NCBI GenBank assembly: GCA_964462595.1
Contig: CAYWXM010000063.1
Coordinates: forward strand, 186,001-250,000
DNA length: 64,000 nucleotides
Direction: 5' to 3'
Source: SURF-21 sp964462595
Lineage (GTDB): Bacteria; Actinomycetota; Geothermincolia; Geothermincolales; RBG-13-55-18
Shown here: positions 7,171 to 16,008 of the stretch, piece after piece
Layout: every line of letters begins with the position of its first letter
How positions within the stretch are numbered: the first letter of the stretch is position 1
Translations under genes and position numbers: made by a program
The notes under the pieces: generated by a model
What the model was told of the DNA's origin: nothing
The model's input: the letters and a program-made list of their open reading frames with translations, nothing else
The model's database searches: none

Positions 7171-7365
7171 TCATGGGTCAAGGGAAGGGAGGAACGTCGA
7201 TACCCACGAGGCCATGCCGGTTATCTTAAGCGCCGCTTCTTTCACCTCTTCCAGGTCGCCGTCGCCCCACATCACCATCCTGTTCATCTGGAAGTTGAAA
7301 TCAGCATCGGGGTGGAGCTCAAAGGTGCCCGCTTTGAAGTCCGGGCCCTCGACCTCCATTTCCAA
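7171..7365 (-). pseudogene. 5' remnant of an alpha/beta-hydrolase gene
   Basis: 64 codons reading GTFELHPDADFNFQMNR, then GDGDLEEVKEAALKITGM. I recognise this as the conserved N-terminal segment of a family of bacterial alpha/beta-fold hydrolases that are normally several hundred residues long. No catalytic part follows in any frame; the Doc gene occupies the space on the other strand. It lies 51 nt downstream of plsC in the same orientation. It is probably a truncated gene, but could be an independent small protein. Confidence 0.5.
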
Positions 7366-7416
7366 TCAGCCCTCGCCGGTGCTTCTATGGGAACCATCCG
7401 GCTGCGGCGTCTCGGT

Positions 7417-8157
7417 TCACGTCTCTCCGCCCTCGCCGCACAGCCTGGAGATGGCTACGCGCACCTCTTCCATGAGGTCCTCCTTGTTTTCGAGGGTGTA
7501 GTCAGAGGCCTCGATGGGAGCGCCTATCTCGATCCTCACCTTCTGGCCCAGGACGAGGCCCAGGGTCTTCGGCGGCAGCACATTTTCGGAGCCCTGGACT
7601 CCCATGGGGATGATGGTGGCCCCGGACTCGATGGCCATGACGAAGCCGCCTTTCTTGAAGGGTCCCATGCGGGTGGTGCGCGAACGTGTCCCCTCGGGGG
7701 CGATCCAGAGCACGATGCCGCTCTCCATCTTGGCCCGGGCGGCGGCGAGGTCCTTTTTCGCCTGCTCGAAGTCACTACGATCGATGGCGATGAATTCCCC
7801 CGCCGTCATCCCCCGGCCCCAGAGGGGCACCTTGAAAAGCTCCTTCTTGGTGAGCATGCGAACGCTGCCGGGAATGGCGAGTACGCTCAGCGGGATGTCG
7901 TAGTGGCTGCGGTGGTTGCCCATGACGATGTAACGCTTGCCGGGGTCGATCGTGGTGTGGTGTGGATCGATGACTTCGTAATCTATCCCGACGGCGTCGA
8001 CCAGTTCGCGGGCCCACCACCTGAGCCACTTATCTCCATACCATCTCGGATAGCCTCCCCTGAGATTGACCTTGTACAGGACTATTAGAGTGATGCGTAG
8101 TGTGGCATAAACGGTCACCAAGATAATGCGCAGTTTCTGAAGAACGGTTGCCTTCAT
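7417..8157 (-). CDS. plsC: 1-acyl-sn-glycerol-3-phosphate acyltransferase (PlsC family)
   Basis: A 246-aa membrane-associated acyltransferase that makes phosphatidic acid in phospholipid synthesis. The HX4D catalytic motif is NHRSHYD (H82-D87). The glycerol-phosphate-binding motif is APEGTRSR (about 153-160), with FIAIDR between them and PMGVQGS further on. A hydrophobic N-terminal helix (about 8-30) anchors it. The length is normal. Substrate preference cannot be told, and a lysophospholipid-specific paralogue is possible. Confidence 0.92.
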   Translation of the reverse strand: MKATVLQKLRIILVTVYATLRITLIVLYKVNLRGGYPRWYGDKWLRWWARELVDAVGIDYEVIDPHHTTIDPGKRYIVMGNHRSHYDIPLSVLAIPGSVRMLTKKELFKVPLWGRGMTAGEFIAIDRSDFEQAKKDLAAARAKMESGIVLWIAPEGTRSRTTRMGPFKKGGFVMAIESGATIIPMGVQGSENVLPPKTLGLVLGQKVRIEIGAPIEASDYTLENKEDLMEEVRVAISRLCGEGGET

Positions 8158-8320
8158 CCAACACCCTCCCTTGTTCCTCCCGCCGGCACGCTCAATTCTG
8201 CTTTAAAAACACTGCGTAGCGCAAGCGCCGGCTCCCGTCTCCCGCGCATATCCCATCCTGAAACAGGGAAAACGACGGGGTGGTATTTCCATATCCGCCA
8301 CTCTCATACTGCAAGGTTGA

Positions 8321-9718
8321 TCATGCCTTCGGCCACAATCCTGTTCCCCAGGCCAGGGAGAGGATATCCGCCTCGTCCAGGCGGTGCCCCTCGAGGACGC
8401 GGGACGCGGAGCGGTTCAACTCGTGGGGGAGAGAGAAGGATGCCAATACCACCTGGCCTTTTTCCAGTGCCACGTGGCAGCAGAGCTCCCCTTCGGCGCT
8501 CTCGCAGCGCCCGAACCCCTCGCCCCTGCCGGCGCGGCCCCTCTTGACCATCAGGGGGGTGTCGGGAAGGTCTTCCAGGATACGACGCATCACCTCGAGC
8601 GACGAGGCTATCTCGCCCGTCCTTATCCACAGCATGCGGCGAAGCATGCCGTATCTCTCGCTTGCTTCGGCGTTCCTCCACCCCACGATGGCGTAAACTC
8701 CCGGCTCCTCTTTTCTCGTATCCCGATCGAGGCCGGACGCCCTGGCCAGGGGCCCTGTCCAGGCGCGGCTTTCCGCCTCTCCCACAATACGGCCGAGTCT
8801 TTTCTCCACCCATCCCGGCACGGGAAGCGAGGTGGCACGGGGGGAGTCCTTTTCCCAGCTGTCTGCGATTGACGCGATCTTCTCCACCGTTGCCGCCGCC
8901 CCCTCCAAGGGAAAGTCCTCCCTGATCCCCCCGGGGACGACCCAACCTCTGCCCGCGGGTTCACCCAGCCATTCGTCCAGAACATCCCGCAGCCCGCCCT
9001 GCATGTCACCGCACCTGGCGGCTATACGCTGCCTTCCCAGGATCGAGGCGGCGGCGCCTATCCACTCCAGGTGATCCTGCACCCTGGCCGACTCCAGCAG
9101 CACCGCGCGCAGGGCGATCGCCGCATCGGGCACCTTCATCCCACGCGCATCTTCCATGGCCTGGACGAACGACAAGGACAGCGCTATCCCCCTCTTCCCT
9201 CCTTCTGTTGCCAGAGCAGCGGGGGCCTTCGCGGCTTTGGTCCTGAACAGGACTCCCTGGGGATAATCCCTGCACGCTTCTCTCACCCGCTGGACTATAC
9301 CCCCCTCGACCTCAAGGTTGAGGCAGGCTCGAGACAACACGGCCCGAGCGCCGTGCTTTCCGAGCCCCCCGTCTTTCTCCACCCCCAGCAGCTCGCTCCA
9401 GCGGGATGCAGATGGAAAATACTTCGCCGCCTCGCCTAAAACGCTCTTCCCCCCTCCCGCTCTCAAGTGCAGGGTCTCTCCTTCCGCATGATTCGAGAAA
9501 TGCAGGGTCTCTCCGGCGCCCGGTACCATATCCGCCATCATGAGGCGCAGCCCCCGGTCGGCCAGGAACTCCATGCGTGCGCCGTGGTCCCCGCCAACAT
9601 CCTCCAGCCACACCCGCCGGGTAAGCTCGAGCCGTGACCAGTCGTTACCCTCGGGGGGCAGGAGATCCATCTGCCCTTTCGGTTTACTGCTGTCTTTATC
9701 GTCCACGAATGATCCCAT
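8321..9718 (-). CDS. NuoD/HycE-like large subunit lacking all metal-ligand cysteines
   Basis: A 465-aa soluble protein aligning with the large subunit of group 4 hydrogenases and complex I. After RGIALSLSFVQAMEDARGMK comes VPDAAIALRAVLLESARVQDHLEWIG, matching the HycE region that follows its first CGxC. Later come VVPGGIREDF and GRGEGFGRCESAEGELCCHV, and the C-terminus LAWGTGLWPKA corresponds to the second CxxC region. The first CGxC is replaced by RGIALS and the second by TGLWP, so no [NiFe] site can form. It is last in a three-gene operon with two membrane subunits. This resembles the Ehr complexes (energy-converting hydrogenase-related), but with fewer subunits. Function unknown. Confidence 0.75.
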   Translation of the reverse strand: MGSFVDDKDSSKPKGQMDLLPPEGNDWSRLELTRRVWLEDVGGDHGARMEFLADRGLRLMMADMVPGAGETLHFSNHAEGETLHLRAGGGKSVLGEAAKYFPSASRWSELLGVEKDGGLGKHGARAVLSRACLNLEVEGGIVQRVREACRDYPQGVLFRTKAAKAPAALATEGGKRGIALSLSFVQAMEDARGMKVPDAAIALRAVLLESARVQDHLEWIGAAASILGRQRIAARCGDMQGGLRDVLDEWLGEPAGRGWVVPGGIREDFPLEGAAATVEKIASIADSWEKDSPRATSLPVPGWVEKRLGRIVGEAESRAWTGPLARASGLDRDTRKEEPGVYAIVGWRNAEASERYGMLRRMLWIRTGEIASSLEVMRRILEDLPDTPLMVKRGRAGRGEGFGRCESAEGELCCHVALEKGQVVLASFSLPHELNRSASRVLEGHRLDEADILSLAWGTGLWPKA

Positions 9719-9742
9719 TACACGCTTCCATGCAACATGCGC

Positions 9743-11359
9743 CTACTCGATGCCAAGAAAAACCATGACCGCTATCCATGCCAGGTACAGCAGAACCTCT
9801 ACGCATACCACCGCCACCCGATACCTGCTCCTGTCCAGCAGCCGAGATGAGGAGGTCTTCGCGCTCGCCAGAAGCGGCAGCGAGCGGCCTGCGGATCTTC
9901 TCTCCTCGCCGCTATCCCCCCCCCGCCGCGTCCAGGCATATGACAGGATAGCGGCCAGACCTCCGCAGATGAGAACGGCCCATCCCAGCGTCGTCCAGGA
10001 AGTAAAAGGAACCTCCAGGGGCAGGCCGTACTCGCGCATGAAAAGATCCACGATGGTGCCCGGGTAAAGCCCCGTGGCGGCACAGCATGCGGCCAGGAGA
10101 ACGGCTGCGGGAGCCGCCGTCTGCACCAGCACCTCCTGCTCTCCGTTCCGCGGCAGGAAAAGCGCCACGGCGCCCGCGATCAATGCCGAGGCGAACAGGA
10201 GGGGGATGGCGGCTAAAAAGACGATCGTCTTCCCTCCCGTAAAACCGCCCGACAGGGCCTCGAACCCCATCCACAGGGTCGCGAAACCGGCCAGCGGCGG
10301 CAAGCCCATAAGCGAGGCACCACCCACCACCCCTGCCCAGTCCATCCCGAGTGCTCCCTCGCTTCCCAGCTCCACCAGGGCCAGCGCGGGTATCCCCGCC
10401 CACAGGGCGAGCCTCGCCGCCGCCGTGGCCGCCTGCCCTCCCGGGGCGGCGACCAGGGCTATGCCAGCCGCTACGGCGGCACAAAGTAATCCCCAGCTCT
10501 CATCTCTGCCCGAGGTATAGAGCAGCTCCCGCGCTATCTCCACCAGGGTCACCGCGGCGATACCCAGGCATACCCAGACCCACAACCCCTCCCAGACGAA
10601 GAACAGGCGGCTGACTGCGAATAGCAGGTAGGTCCCGAGGGTGAGGTCCACGGCCAGGAGGTGGAACAGGCGCAGCTCCTTTCCTCCCCGAGACATGCCG
10701 CTCATCCATCGCTGCAGGGGAAAGCAGGCCAGGCGCATCAGGGCCGCCGCAAGCAGGAGAGCGCAGGCCGCCGCGGGCATACCCGCGGGCTCCAGGGGCG
10801 TCGCGGGAAAAAACAGCCCTCGCGTCGGGTCGGAGAGGTAGAGGAACATCACCCCCAGCGCCAGGCAGAAGTCCGCCAACAGCGGGGGAAAAAGGGACGG
10901 GAGAAGGCGCGCCGCCCCTTTTCCCCTTAACACAGTGGCAGCCACCATGCTCGAGGTGGCGACGGCGAACATCCCGACCATAAGGAATAGGTGCTGGCTG
11001 AGCAGGGCCGCGAGCGCGGCGGCGAGTCCGATACAGGCCAGGGCCAGCGCGGCGTTCCCGCCCTTTCCCCCAGGCCTCTTTCTCTGCGCCGCCCAGAGGA
11101 GCAGGGGTGAGAATATCGCCAGCGGCATGAAGAAGGATATATTGCCCGGAGAGACGGCGAGTTGCCACAGCGAAAAGGAATCCGGACCCACATGGTGGTC
11201 CCAGAAGCGATATATCAGGACGGCCAGCATCGGTACGGACAGGGTATAAAGCGCCAGGGCGGCCCACCCGAGGCGGCGAAAGCGCATGGCGGCCAGAAAG
11301 ACGAGACCCGCCGCGGCCGCGGAGAGGGGCAGGGCGGGAATCAGGAATACTGCTTTCAT
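9743..11359 (-). CDS. Proton-pumping membrane subunit, NuoL/M/N-HyfB family
   Basis: A 538-aa protein that is almost entirely hydrophobic helices (about 14 predicted), of the antiporter-like PF00361 family that translocates ions in complex I, Mrp antiporters and membrane-bound hydrogenases. Recognisable pieces are MFLYLSDPTRGLFFPATPLEPAG, a charged loop with RWMSGM, and GASLMGLPPLAGFATLWMGFEAL, which matches the conserved GLPPLxGFxxKW block, though the usual lysine is not evident there. It lies between the NuoH-like gene (44 nt upstream) and the NuoD-like gene (24 nt downstream). The key lysine and glutamate of the channel need an alignment to judge. Confidence 0.75.
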   Translation of the reverse strand: MKAVFLIPALPLSAAAAGLVFLAAMRFRRLGWAALALYTLSVPMLAVLIYRFWDHHVGPDSFSLWQLAVSPGNISFFMPLAIFSPLLLWAAQRKRPGGKGGNAALALACIGLAAALAALLSQHLFLMVGMFAVATSSMVAATVLRGKGAARLLPSLFPPLLADFCLALGVMFLYLSDPTRGLFFPATPLEPAGMPAAACALLLAAALMRLACFPLQRWMSGMSRGGKELRLFHLLAVDLTLGTYLLFAVSRLFFVWEGLWVWVCLGIAAVTLVEIARELLYTSGRDESWGLLCAAVAAGIALVAAPGGQAATAAARLALWAGIPALALVELGSEGALGMDWAGVVGGASLMGLPPLAGFATLWMGFEALSGGFTGGKTIVFLAAIPLLFASALIAGAVALFLPRNGEQEVLVQTAAPAAVLLAACCAATGLYPGTIVDLFMREYGLPLEVPFTSWTTLGWAVLICGGLAAILSYAWTRRGGDSGEERRSAGRSLPLLASAKTSSSRLLDRSRYRVAVVCVEVLLYLAWIAVMVFLGIE

Positions 11360-11402
11360 GGGCCGCCATTACCCCCGGTTAACGTGTGGACCTCGCGCAT
11401 GT

Positions 11403-12299
11403 TCAGCCCCACGATCCATTTATGATGGCTGCCGCGAATGCGAGAGCAGCGGACAGCATCGCCACGAGCATGGCGGACCATTGCAGCCTCCTTGCGAAGA
11501 CACGGCCTCGCCCCTCCATCCAGGCCCGTGCCACGCAGAGCAGCGCTACCGCGCCCAGGACCGCCGCCGCCCACAGCAGCGTCCCCGCACCTCCCTCCCA
11601 TGGATACCCCAGGAAGAGGACCAGGCCGAGGAGGACGCTTGCCGCCTTATGCGATCCCTCGATCGCGCCGGCATGAAAGGATGCGGGTGAGTACGCTCTT
11701 CCTGCGCCGTAGCTTTTCGCGTAGGCAGGGCGGCCCAGCAGGAACATGAGATAGGCCAGCCCGGCGCACGACAGTGAGGCGACGATGATCGCGAAGCCTG
11801 TGCCGCTCCACAGCTGCGCGGCGTAGGGCGCGCCCTCTCCCCGAAGCGTCTCGAGCTGCGGGGAGAGGGCGCCGGGAAAACGGAGGGATACACTTAAAAC
11901 GACAAACATCAGGGTGGCCATCCTGCACAGCGCCTCGCGCAGGAACAGGGGAACGTACAGGCTTTGTTCCGCTCCACGCGCGGCCACGAGATAGATGGGG
12001 AGAACCTCGACCGCCGAGAACAGCAGGAGCAGCGCGAACAGATCTCCCCTGACGCCGACCACCATGACTCCGGCCACCCCCATGGCGGCCAGGGTAGCCG
12101 CGAGGGCCGTGAGTTCCCCCGCGGTAGACGTGTTTCTCCCCGCTTCGCCCAATGCCACCTCGCGCGGTGACGGCCCCGCTCCCCCAAAAAAGGCCGCCTG
12201 GAGCCAGCCCTCCGTGTAAAGTAGAAGGCCGCCGCAGCCGGCCATGAAGAGAAGTCCTGGGAAAAACAGGAACTTGAGTATTTCCAGACCCAGCTGCAT
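11403..12299 (-). CDS. NuoH/HyfC-like membrane subunit
   Basis: A 298-aa membrane protein with about eight hydrophobic helices. The N-terminus (FPGLLFMAGCGGLLLYTEGW, then GAGPSP) fits the first helix and the quinone/hydrogenase-coupling loop of NuoH and HycD, where KLvArlQgRvGPp is expected, but the basic residues are lost. It is first in the three-gene operon. Start: ATG at 12299, or two GTG codons just upstream. The relationship is inferred from position and this short match, so it is less certain than for the NuoD-like partner. Confidence 0.6.
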   Translation of the reverse strand: MQLGLEILKFLFFPGLLFMAGCGGLLLYTEGWLQAAFFGGAGPSPREVALGEAGRNTSTAGELTALAATLAAMGVAGVMVVGVRGDLFALLLLFSAVEVLPIYLVAARGAEQSLYVPLFLREALCRMATLMFVVLSVSLRFPGALSPQLETLRGEGAPYAAQLWSGTGFAIIVASLSCAGLAYLMFLLGRPAYAKSYGAGRAYSPASFHAGAIEGSHKAASVLLGLVLFLGYPWEGGAGTLLWAAAVLGAVALLCVARAWMEGRGRVFARRLQWSAMLVAMLSAALAFAAAIINGSWG

Positions 12300-12434
12300 C
12301 GACACCACCTGTCCCGCCTGCTTACATCGCTACCTATCATAGTCCAACGTCGACCCGATTGCATCGCGGCAGCGAACGCGCCTTCAGCGGTATAACGTTT
12401 CCCGGTTCCCGCGAACCTTTCACTACCAGACGAC

Positions 12435-12556
12435 CAGCCCCGGGAACTCCGTACCGCTTGCAGCTGAGGCGGGAGAAGTCTCCCAAGCGGGCGGATCCAA
12501 AGACGGAGAAGTAACGTGAGCTCCCGTACACCTCCTGCCTCAGGGAGACTTCCCGA
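12435..12556 (+). repeat. Possible divergent B-type repeat unit
   Basis: AGCCCCGGGAACTCC, GCTTGCAGC and a terminal ACTTCCCGAG resemble the ends of the B units at 42300 and 42623, and it occupies the same place just ahead of an A unit. Similarity is weak. The rest of the 12309-12590 stretch shows no gene. Confidence 0.3.
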
Positions 12557-12590
12557 GCACTGGATAATGGTTATTCTTTCTCCATCTGTG

Positions 12591-12750
12591 CTGCCCCTGG
12601 CCCGAGAACTACCGGGTCGGTCGCAGCGAGCGCGCAAGTAACGGCTTCTTCTTATAGTGAGGAAGCAAGCGCAGCCGAGCGAGGCCGTTACCCGGAGGCT
12701 CGGGCCGGTAAAGCACCCGGGGCGAGGATCGTTACCCCCGGGCTCGGGAA
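12591..12750 (+). repeat. A-type intergenic repeat unit, copy 1
   Basis: 160 bp matching 42766-42925 without gaps (19 mismatches by eye, 88% identity). It begins CTGCCCC, carries CCCGAGAACTACCGGGTCGG and GCAAGCGCAGCCGAGCGAGG, and ends CTCGGGAA. Internal CCCG/CGGG arms could fold. It ends 23 bp before the AlkA start codon. Confidence 0.8.
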
Positions 12751-12761
12751 ACAAAACATTG

Positions 12762-12773
12762 TATAATCTGCCC
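12762..12773 (+). promoter_or_regulatory. -10 box for a leaderless alkA-type transcript
   Basis: TATAAT is followed by exactly 6 nt and then the ATG, so transcription should begin at or next to the start codon. No ribosome-binding site is present. The -35 position falls at the edge of the A-type repeat and is not consensus. Confidence 0.6.
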
Positions 12774-13655
12774 ATGAGGATAATCTGCGAAAACCCGTAT
12801 GATTTCCGCCTGTCCTGGCGCATGCACTCGGCCTTCTCGGGCCGCAGCGCTTCGCGCGAAGGGTCGCTCGCCATGTGGTGGGAAGACAGGCCGACCTCCA
12901 TATTCCTCAAACAGACGGACCAGGACCCGCCGGTCATAGAGCTCATCGCGGACCCCATGCCCAGGCAGACCAGGCGCTTCCAGCAGAGTATGCGAACGGC
13001 CCTGAATGCGGACCTGCAATTGGAGCCCTTTTACAGCAAGCTGCGCAAGGATAAGGCGCTCCGCCCCATAATAAACTCGCTGATCGGGCTCAAGCCATTT
13101 CGCCCCGTCGATATCTTTCAGATGTTCTTGATCGCCGTCACCGAACAGCAGATATCCATGAAAGCAGCACGGGGGATCAGGGAACGCCTGCTGTCTTCGT
13201 TCGGCACCCCGGCCGGTAAATTGACGGCCTTTCCCCGACCCCGGGACATAGCCTCACTCGAGGTGGGTGAACTGCGCGCATGCGGGTTGTCACAGCGCAA
13301 GGCGGAGAGCCTCATCGAACTGGCGGAAAAGATAGGCACAGGAGAGATAGACACGGCATCCTGGTACGGCATGCCCGGCGAAGAGCTCAAGGAGCTGCTG
13401 CGTGGTTACCGGGGAATCGGCGAATGGACGGCGGAGTATATCCTGGTCAGGGGCCTGGGACGCGTGGACGTAGTGCCGGCCTCCGATCTGGGCATACGCC
13501 GGGTAGTGGGGCATTACCTGGGTGGAGGCAGGGAACTGTCGGCTCAAGACGTGCGTGATATGCTCGAGCCCTGGGCCCCCTGGCGAGGTCTTACCGCATT
13601 CTACCTGCTGGCCCACTACCGCATGATCCATATGGGGCTGGACCAGGCGCAGTGA
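12774..13655 (+). CDS. DNA-3-methyladenine glycosylase II (AlkA/HhH-GPD family)
   Basis: A 293-aa base-excision repair glycosylase that removes alkylated purines. The C-terminal half has the helix-hairpin-helix YRGIGEWTAEYIL followed by the Gly/Pro loop and catalytic aspartate in VVPASDLGIRR (D238). The N-terminal part (MRIICENPYDFRLSWRM) matches the AlkA N-terminal domain of actinobacterial and archaeal members. A longer in-frame extension upstream runs through the repeat and is not protein-like. The ATG here is supported by the -10 box 6 nt before it. The 3' end overlaps the convergent PHP gene by 40 nt. Confidence 0.88.
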   Translation: MRIICENPYDFRLSWRMHSAFSGRSASREGSLAMWWEDRPTSIFLKQTDQDPPVIELIADPMPRQTRRFQQSMRTALNADLQLEPFYSKLRKDKALRPIINSLIGLKPFRPVDIFQMFLIAVTEQQISMKAARGIRERLLSSFGTPAGKLTAFPRPRDIASLEVGELRACGLSQRKAESLIELAEKIGTGEIDTASWYGMPGEELKELLRGYRGIGEWTAEYILVRGLGRVDVVPASDLGIRRVVGHYLGGGRELSAQDVRDMLEPWAPWRGLTAFYLLAHYRMIHMGLDQAQ

Positions 13656-15826
13656 CCGTCTTCCTGCTCGACCCGCAGATAATAGAAGCCCCCGCCCTCG
13701 AGATCATCGTCCGTGAAATCGAATACCACCTCCCCCATCCCCGCCGCCGACCAGGCGACGGTATAGCCCCTCGCGTCGTGGCGCAGCAGCTCCGCTTTCC
13801 TGATAGGGGCGGTGCCGATCACCCTGCCGTGCAGGCGCGGGCTACCCGGGCAGAGATATTCGCTTCCCATGGGCAGGCCATCGGCGAAGAAATCGAGCAA
13901 GATGCGCTTTCCGGTGGTGCCGTAAACCCTGCGATTCCACAGTGACCTCCACAATGCCTGCGGCGTGAGCTCGTTCGCCTGGACCGCCGTGAGCCCGCCC
14001 GGATAGATATCTATGGGATGGAACCTCTCGTCCACGGCGTAATCGTGGCGGTCGCTGCCGGCGATGATACCCAGGCGCAGCCCCGACGCCAGGGCTTCCT
14101 GCACGTAGTTGCCGTAGCCCGGGCGGCTGCGGTCCTCGCGCAGGAAACGGGGGAACCATCCACGAGGGTCGCCGTGGGTGATGGGAAAAGGCCCACCGTA
14201 GCTTTCCGAGTCTCCGTGCATACTATAGATCTCCACCAGGCGCTGCCGTTCGTTTTCCGGGTCTCCCCATGTATAGGCCTCCGGGATCTTCATGCGCAGG
14301 AACTTGAGCCAGTTCAGCAGCGGCAGGAATACCTTTCTCCACGCGGTGTGATGGGGGATGATCATGGCCTCGTGCTCCCGCAGCCGCTCTTCCAGCTTCT
14401 GCAGCGTATCGCTCTCGGGATCCACGAAACTATATAGATGCGGGTTCGGCTCGTCGGGCGCGAAGAAAATGCCGCGGTGGCCCTGCCTGTGATCGGACCA
14501 TTCATAGCCCAGAAAGGTCACGAAGCGGCCGGGCTCGTTGTAGCTCTCCTGCAGGTTTCTTATCAACGTCCATTCGTCTTCACGCCCTGAGGGCTCGATC
14601 TTGTCCATGGTATCGTGGGTGGTGATGGCCGCGAAATCCAGCCCCAGCGTATCCCGGGCCTCCGGGTAGAAGCGGTTGGGGTCCAGGCAGCCGTCGCACA
14701 GTGCCGTATGCACGTGGATGTCCCCCCAGAAAAGACGCGCATCTCCTCCATAGGTCACCGGGTTGCTCTCCCCCGCAATGCCCTTGCCGGTGGCTCCCAC
14801 GCGGTACACGCCGGGATCCGAAACCCGGCACGTTACCTGCACGACCCCTCCGTCCCGGGGGCGGAATTCAACGCTGTACGGGCTCTCCAGACCCGGTGCC
14901 GGCACGAGCTCTACCCCCCCGGTATAAGTCGGGTCAACATCTCCTCGCTTATCGACCGCCCTGATAACCAGACGTCCCTCACCTTGCGGGGAGAATGAAG
15001 AGAGAACCAGGTCCAGGGCTGCGGCTTCGCCCCCGACCGCTTCCAGGACGGGATTGTCGGCGATAAGCCTGTAAAGTCCCGTGCTTCTTTCGTCGACCTC
15101 GATCGCGATATCGACGCGGCTGGGATGGGCGGGCGAAGACCATCCCCTGCTTCCGTAACGGGTATCGCCCAGGTGGACGATTATCTCGTCCCCCTCCTGC
15201 AGGCGGTCATCGCGAACGCGTATGCGTATCTTTCTCAGTTCCATGTAAAGGTAGAAGACGTCCAGGGGTTCCAGTTTCACGCCTCTCCAGCGCAAGAACT
15301 CCCGCCCCAGAAGACGAAATACGGCCCGCAGGGGGAAGAAGCCCTGGGAAACCACCTCCAGGCGCGCGCCGCCCGCGCTTTTCAGCTCGCAGTTGTAGTA
15401 ATTCGCAAACCGGGGGTGCAGGTTCTGCCTGGGGCCCCAGCCGTCGGCATAGAGATAGTTCTGGCGCCTGCCTTCGGGCCCGAAATCCACGAGGCGGCAG
15501 AAATTGATCTTTATGCCGCCGTCCTCCGATATACCACCCGGACCGCAACGGAAGCGCAGGTTGACAGACTGCGTGCCTCCTCCAGCCCTGAGCAGTGAAG
15601 GATAGACTTCGGCTTCACCGGGCGCAATCTCCCTGGATGGCCTCGGCTTCTTTCCCGGACGGAAGAACTCGGGTTCATAAAGGTAGTCCAGGATCCCGAA
15701 CGCCACCGCTCCCGCGGCGGTTCCGGCTGCCGCCAGCGCAGCGGCAAGCACCCCCCTGGCGTATCTGCGTATGCGGCTTTTCCCTGTGTTTTTCGTTTTC
15801 ATCAAACCTCTCCCTTTCTGGATCAA
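13616..15826 (-). CDS. PHP-domain metal-dependent hydrolase, DUF3604-like, membrane-anchored
   Basis: A 736-aa protein. A basic N-terminus and a hydrophobic helix (about 18-45) form a signal anchor, so the rest is outside the membrane. The middle (150-350) is beta-rich. The PHP domain starts with WGDIHVHTALCDGCLDPN (about residue 370) and continues with AAITTHDTMD, EWSDHRQGHRGIFF, IIPHHTAW and IIAGSDRHDY, giving the His/Asp ligands of a trinuclear metal site. This fits DUF3604, whose members are predicted phosphoesterases of unknown substrate. AGAAAGGGAGAGG precedes the ATG. It is transcribed convergently with the glycosylase gene. Confidence 0.8.
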   Translation of the reverse strand: MIQKGRGLMKTKNTGKSRIRRYARGVLAAALAAAGTAAGAVAFGILDYLYEPEFFRPGKKPRPSREIAPGEAEVYPSLLRAGGGTQSVNLRFRCGPGGISEDGGIKINFCRLVDFGPEGRRQNYLYADGWGPRQNLHPRFANYYNCELKSAGGARLEVVSQGFFPLRAVFRLLGREFLRWRGVKLEPLDVFYLYMELRKIRIRVRDDRLQEGDEIIVHLGDTRYGSRGWSSPAHPSRVDIAIEVDERSTGLYRLIADNPVLEAVGGEAAALDLVLSSFSPQGEGRLVIRAVDKRGDVDPTYTGGVELVPAPGLESPYSVEFRPRDGGVVQVTCRVSDPGVYRVGATGKGIAGESNPVTYGGDARLFWGDIHVHTALCDGCLDPNRFYPEARDTLGLDFAAITTHDTMDKIEPSGREDEWTLIRNLQESYNEPGRFVTFLGYEWSDHRQGHRGIFFAPDEPNPHLYSFVDPESDTLQKLEERLREHEAMIIPHHTAWRKVFLPLLNWLKFLRMKIPEAYTWGDPENERQRLVEIYSMHGDSESYGGPFPITHGDPRGWFPRFLREDRSRPGYGNYVQEALASGLRLGIIAGSDRHDYAVDERFHPIDIYPGGLTAVQANELTPQALWRSLWNRRVYGTTGKRILLDFFADGLPMGSEYLCPGSPRLHGRVIGTAPIRKAELLRHDARGYTVAWSAAGMGEVVFDFTDDDLEGGGFYYLRVEQEDGHCAWSSPIWIMR

Positions 15827-16008
15827 TCGATAATTGTATCACCCAGGGGGACTATTGACAGATCGCAGGTAAAAAACTCGCCGCGTACACCCCGTCTCGC
15901 GCGGACGAGCGTGTGGATAAAAGCAATCTGCACACCCGATAAAGTAAAGGGGGGTTCGATGTCGAAATGATAAGTATACGGTGATGTCTGATACTCAGGA
16001 GGGTGGCA

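Noticed and set aside
12657..12773. N-terminal extension of the AlkA-type gene
   Set aside because: The extra codons run through the A-type repeat, and the -10 box would be inside the coding region; the ATG at 12774 fits the family start.
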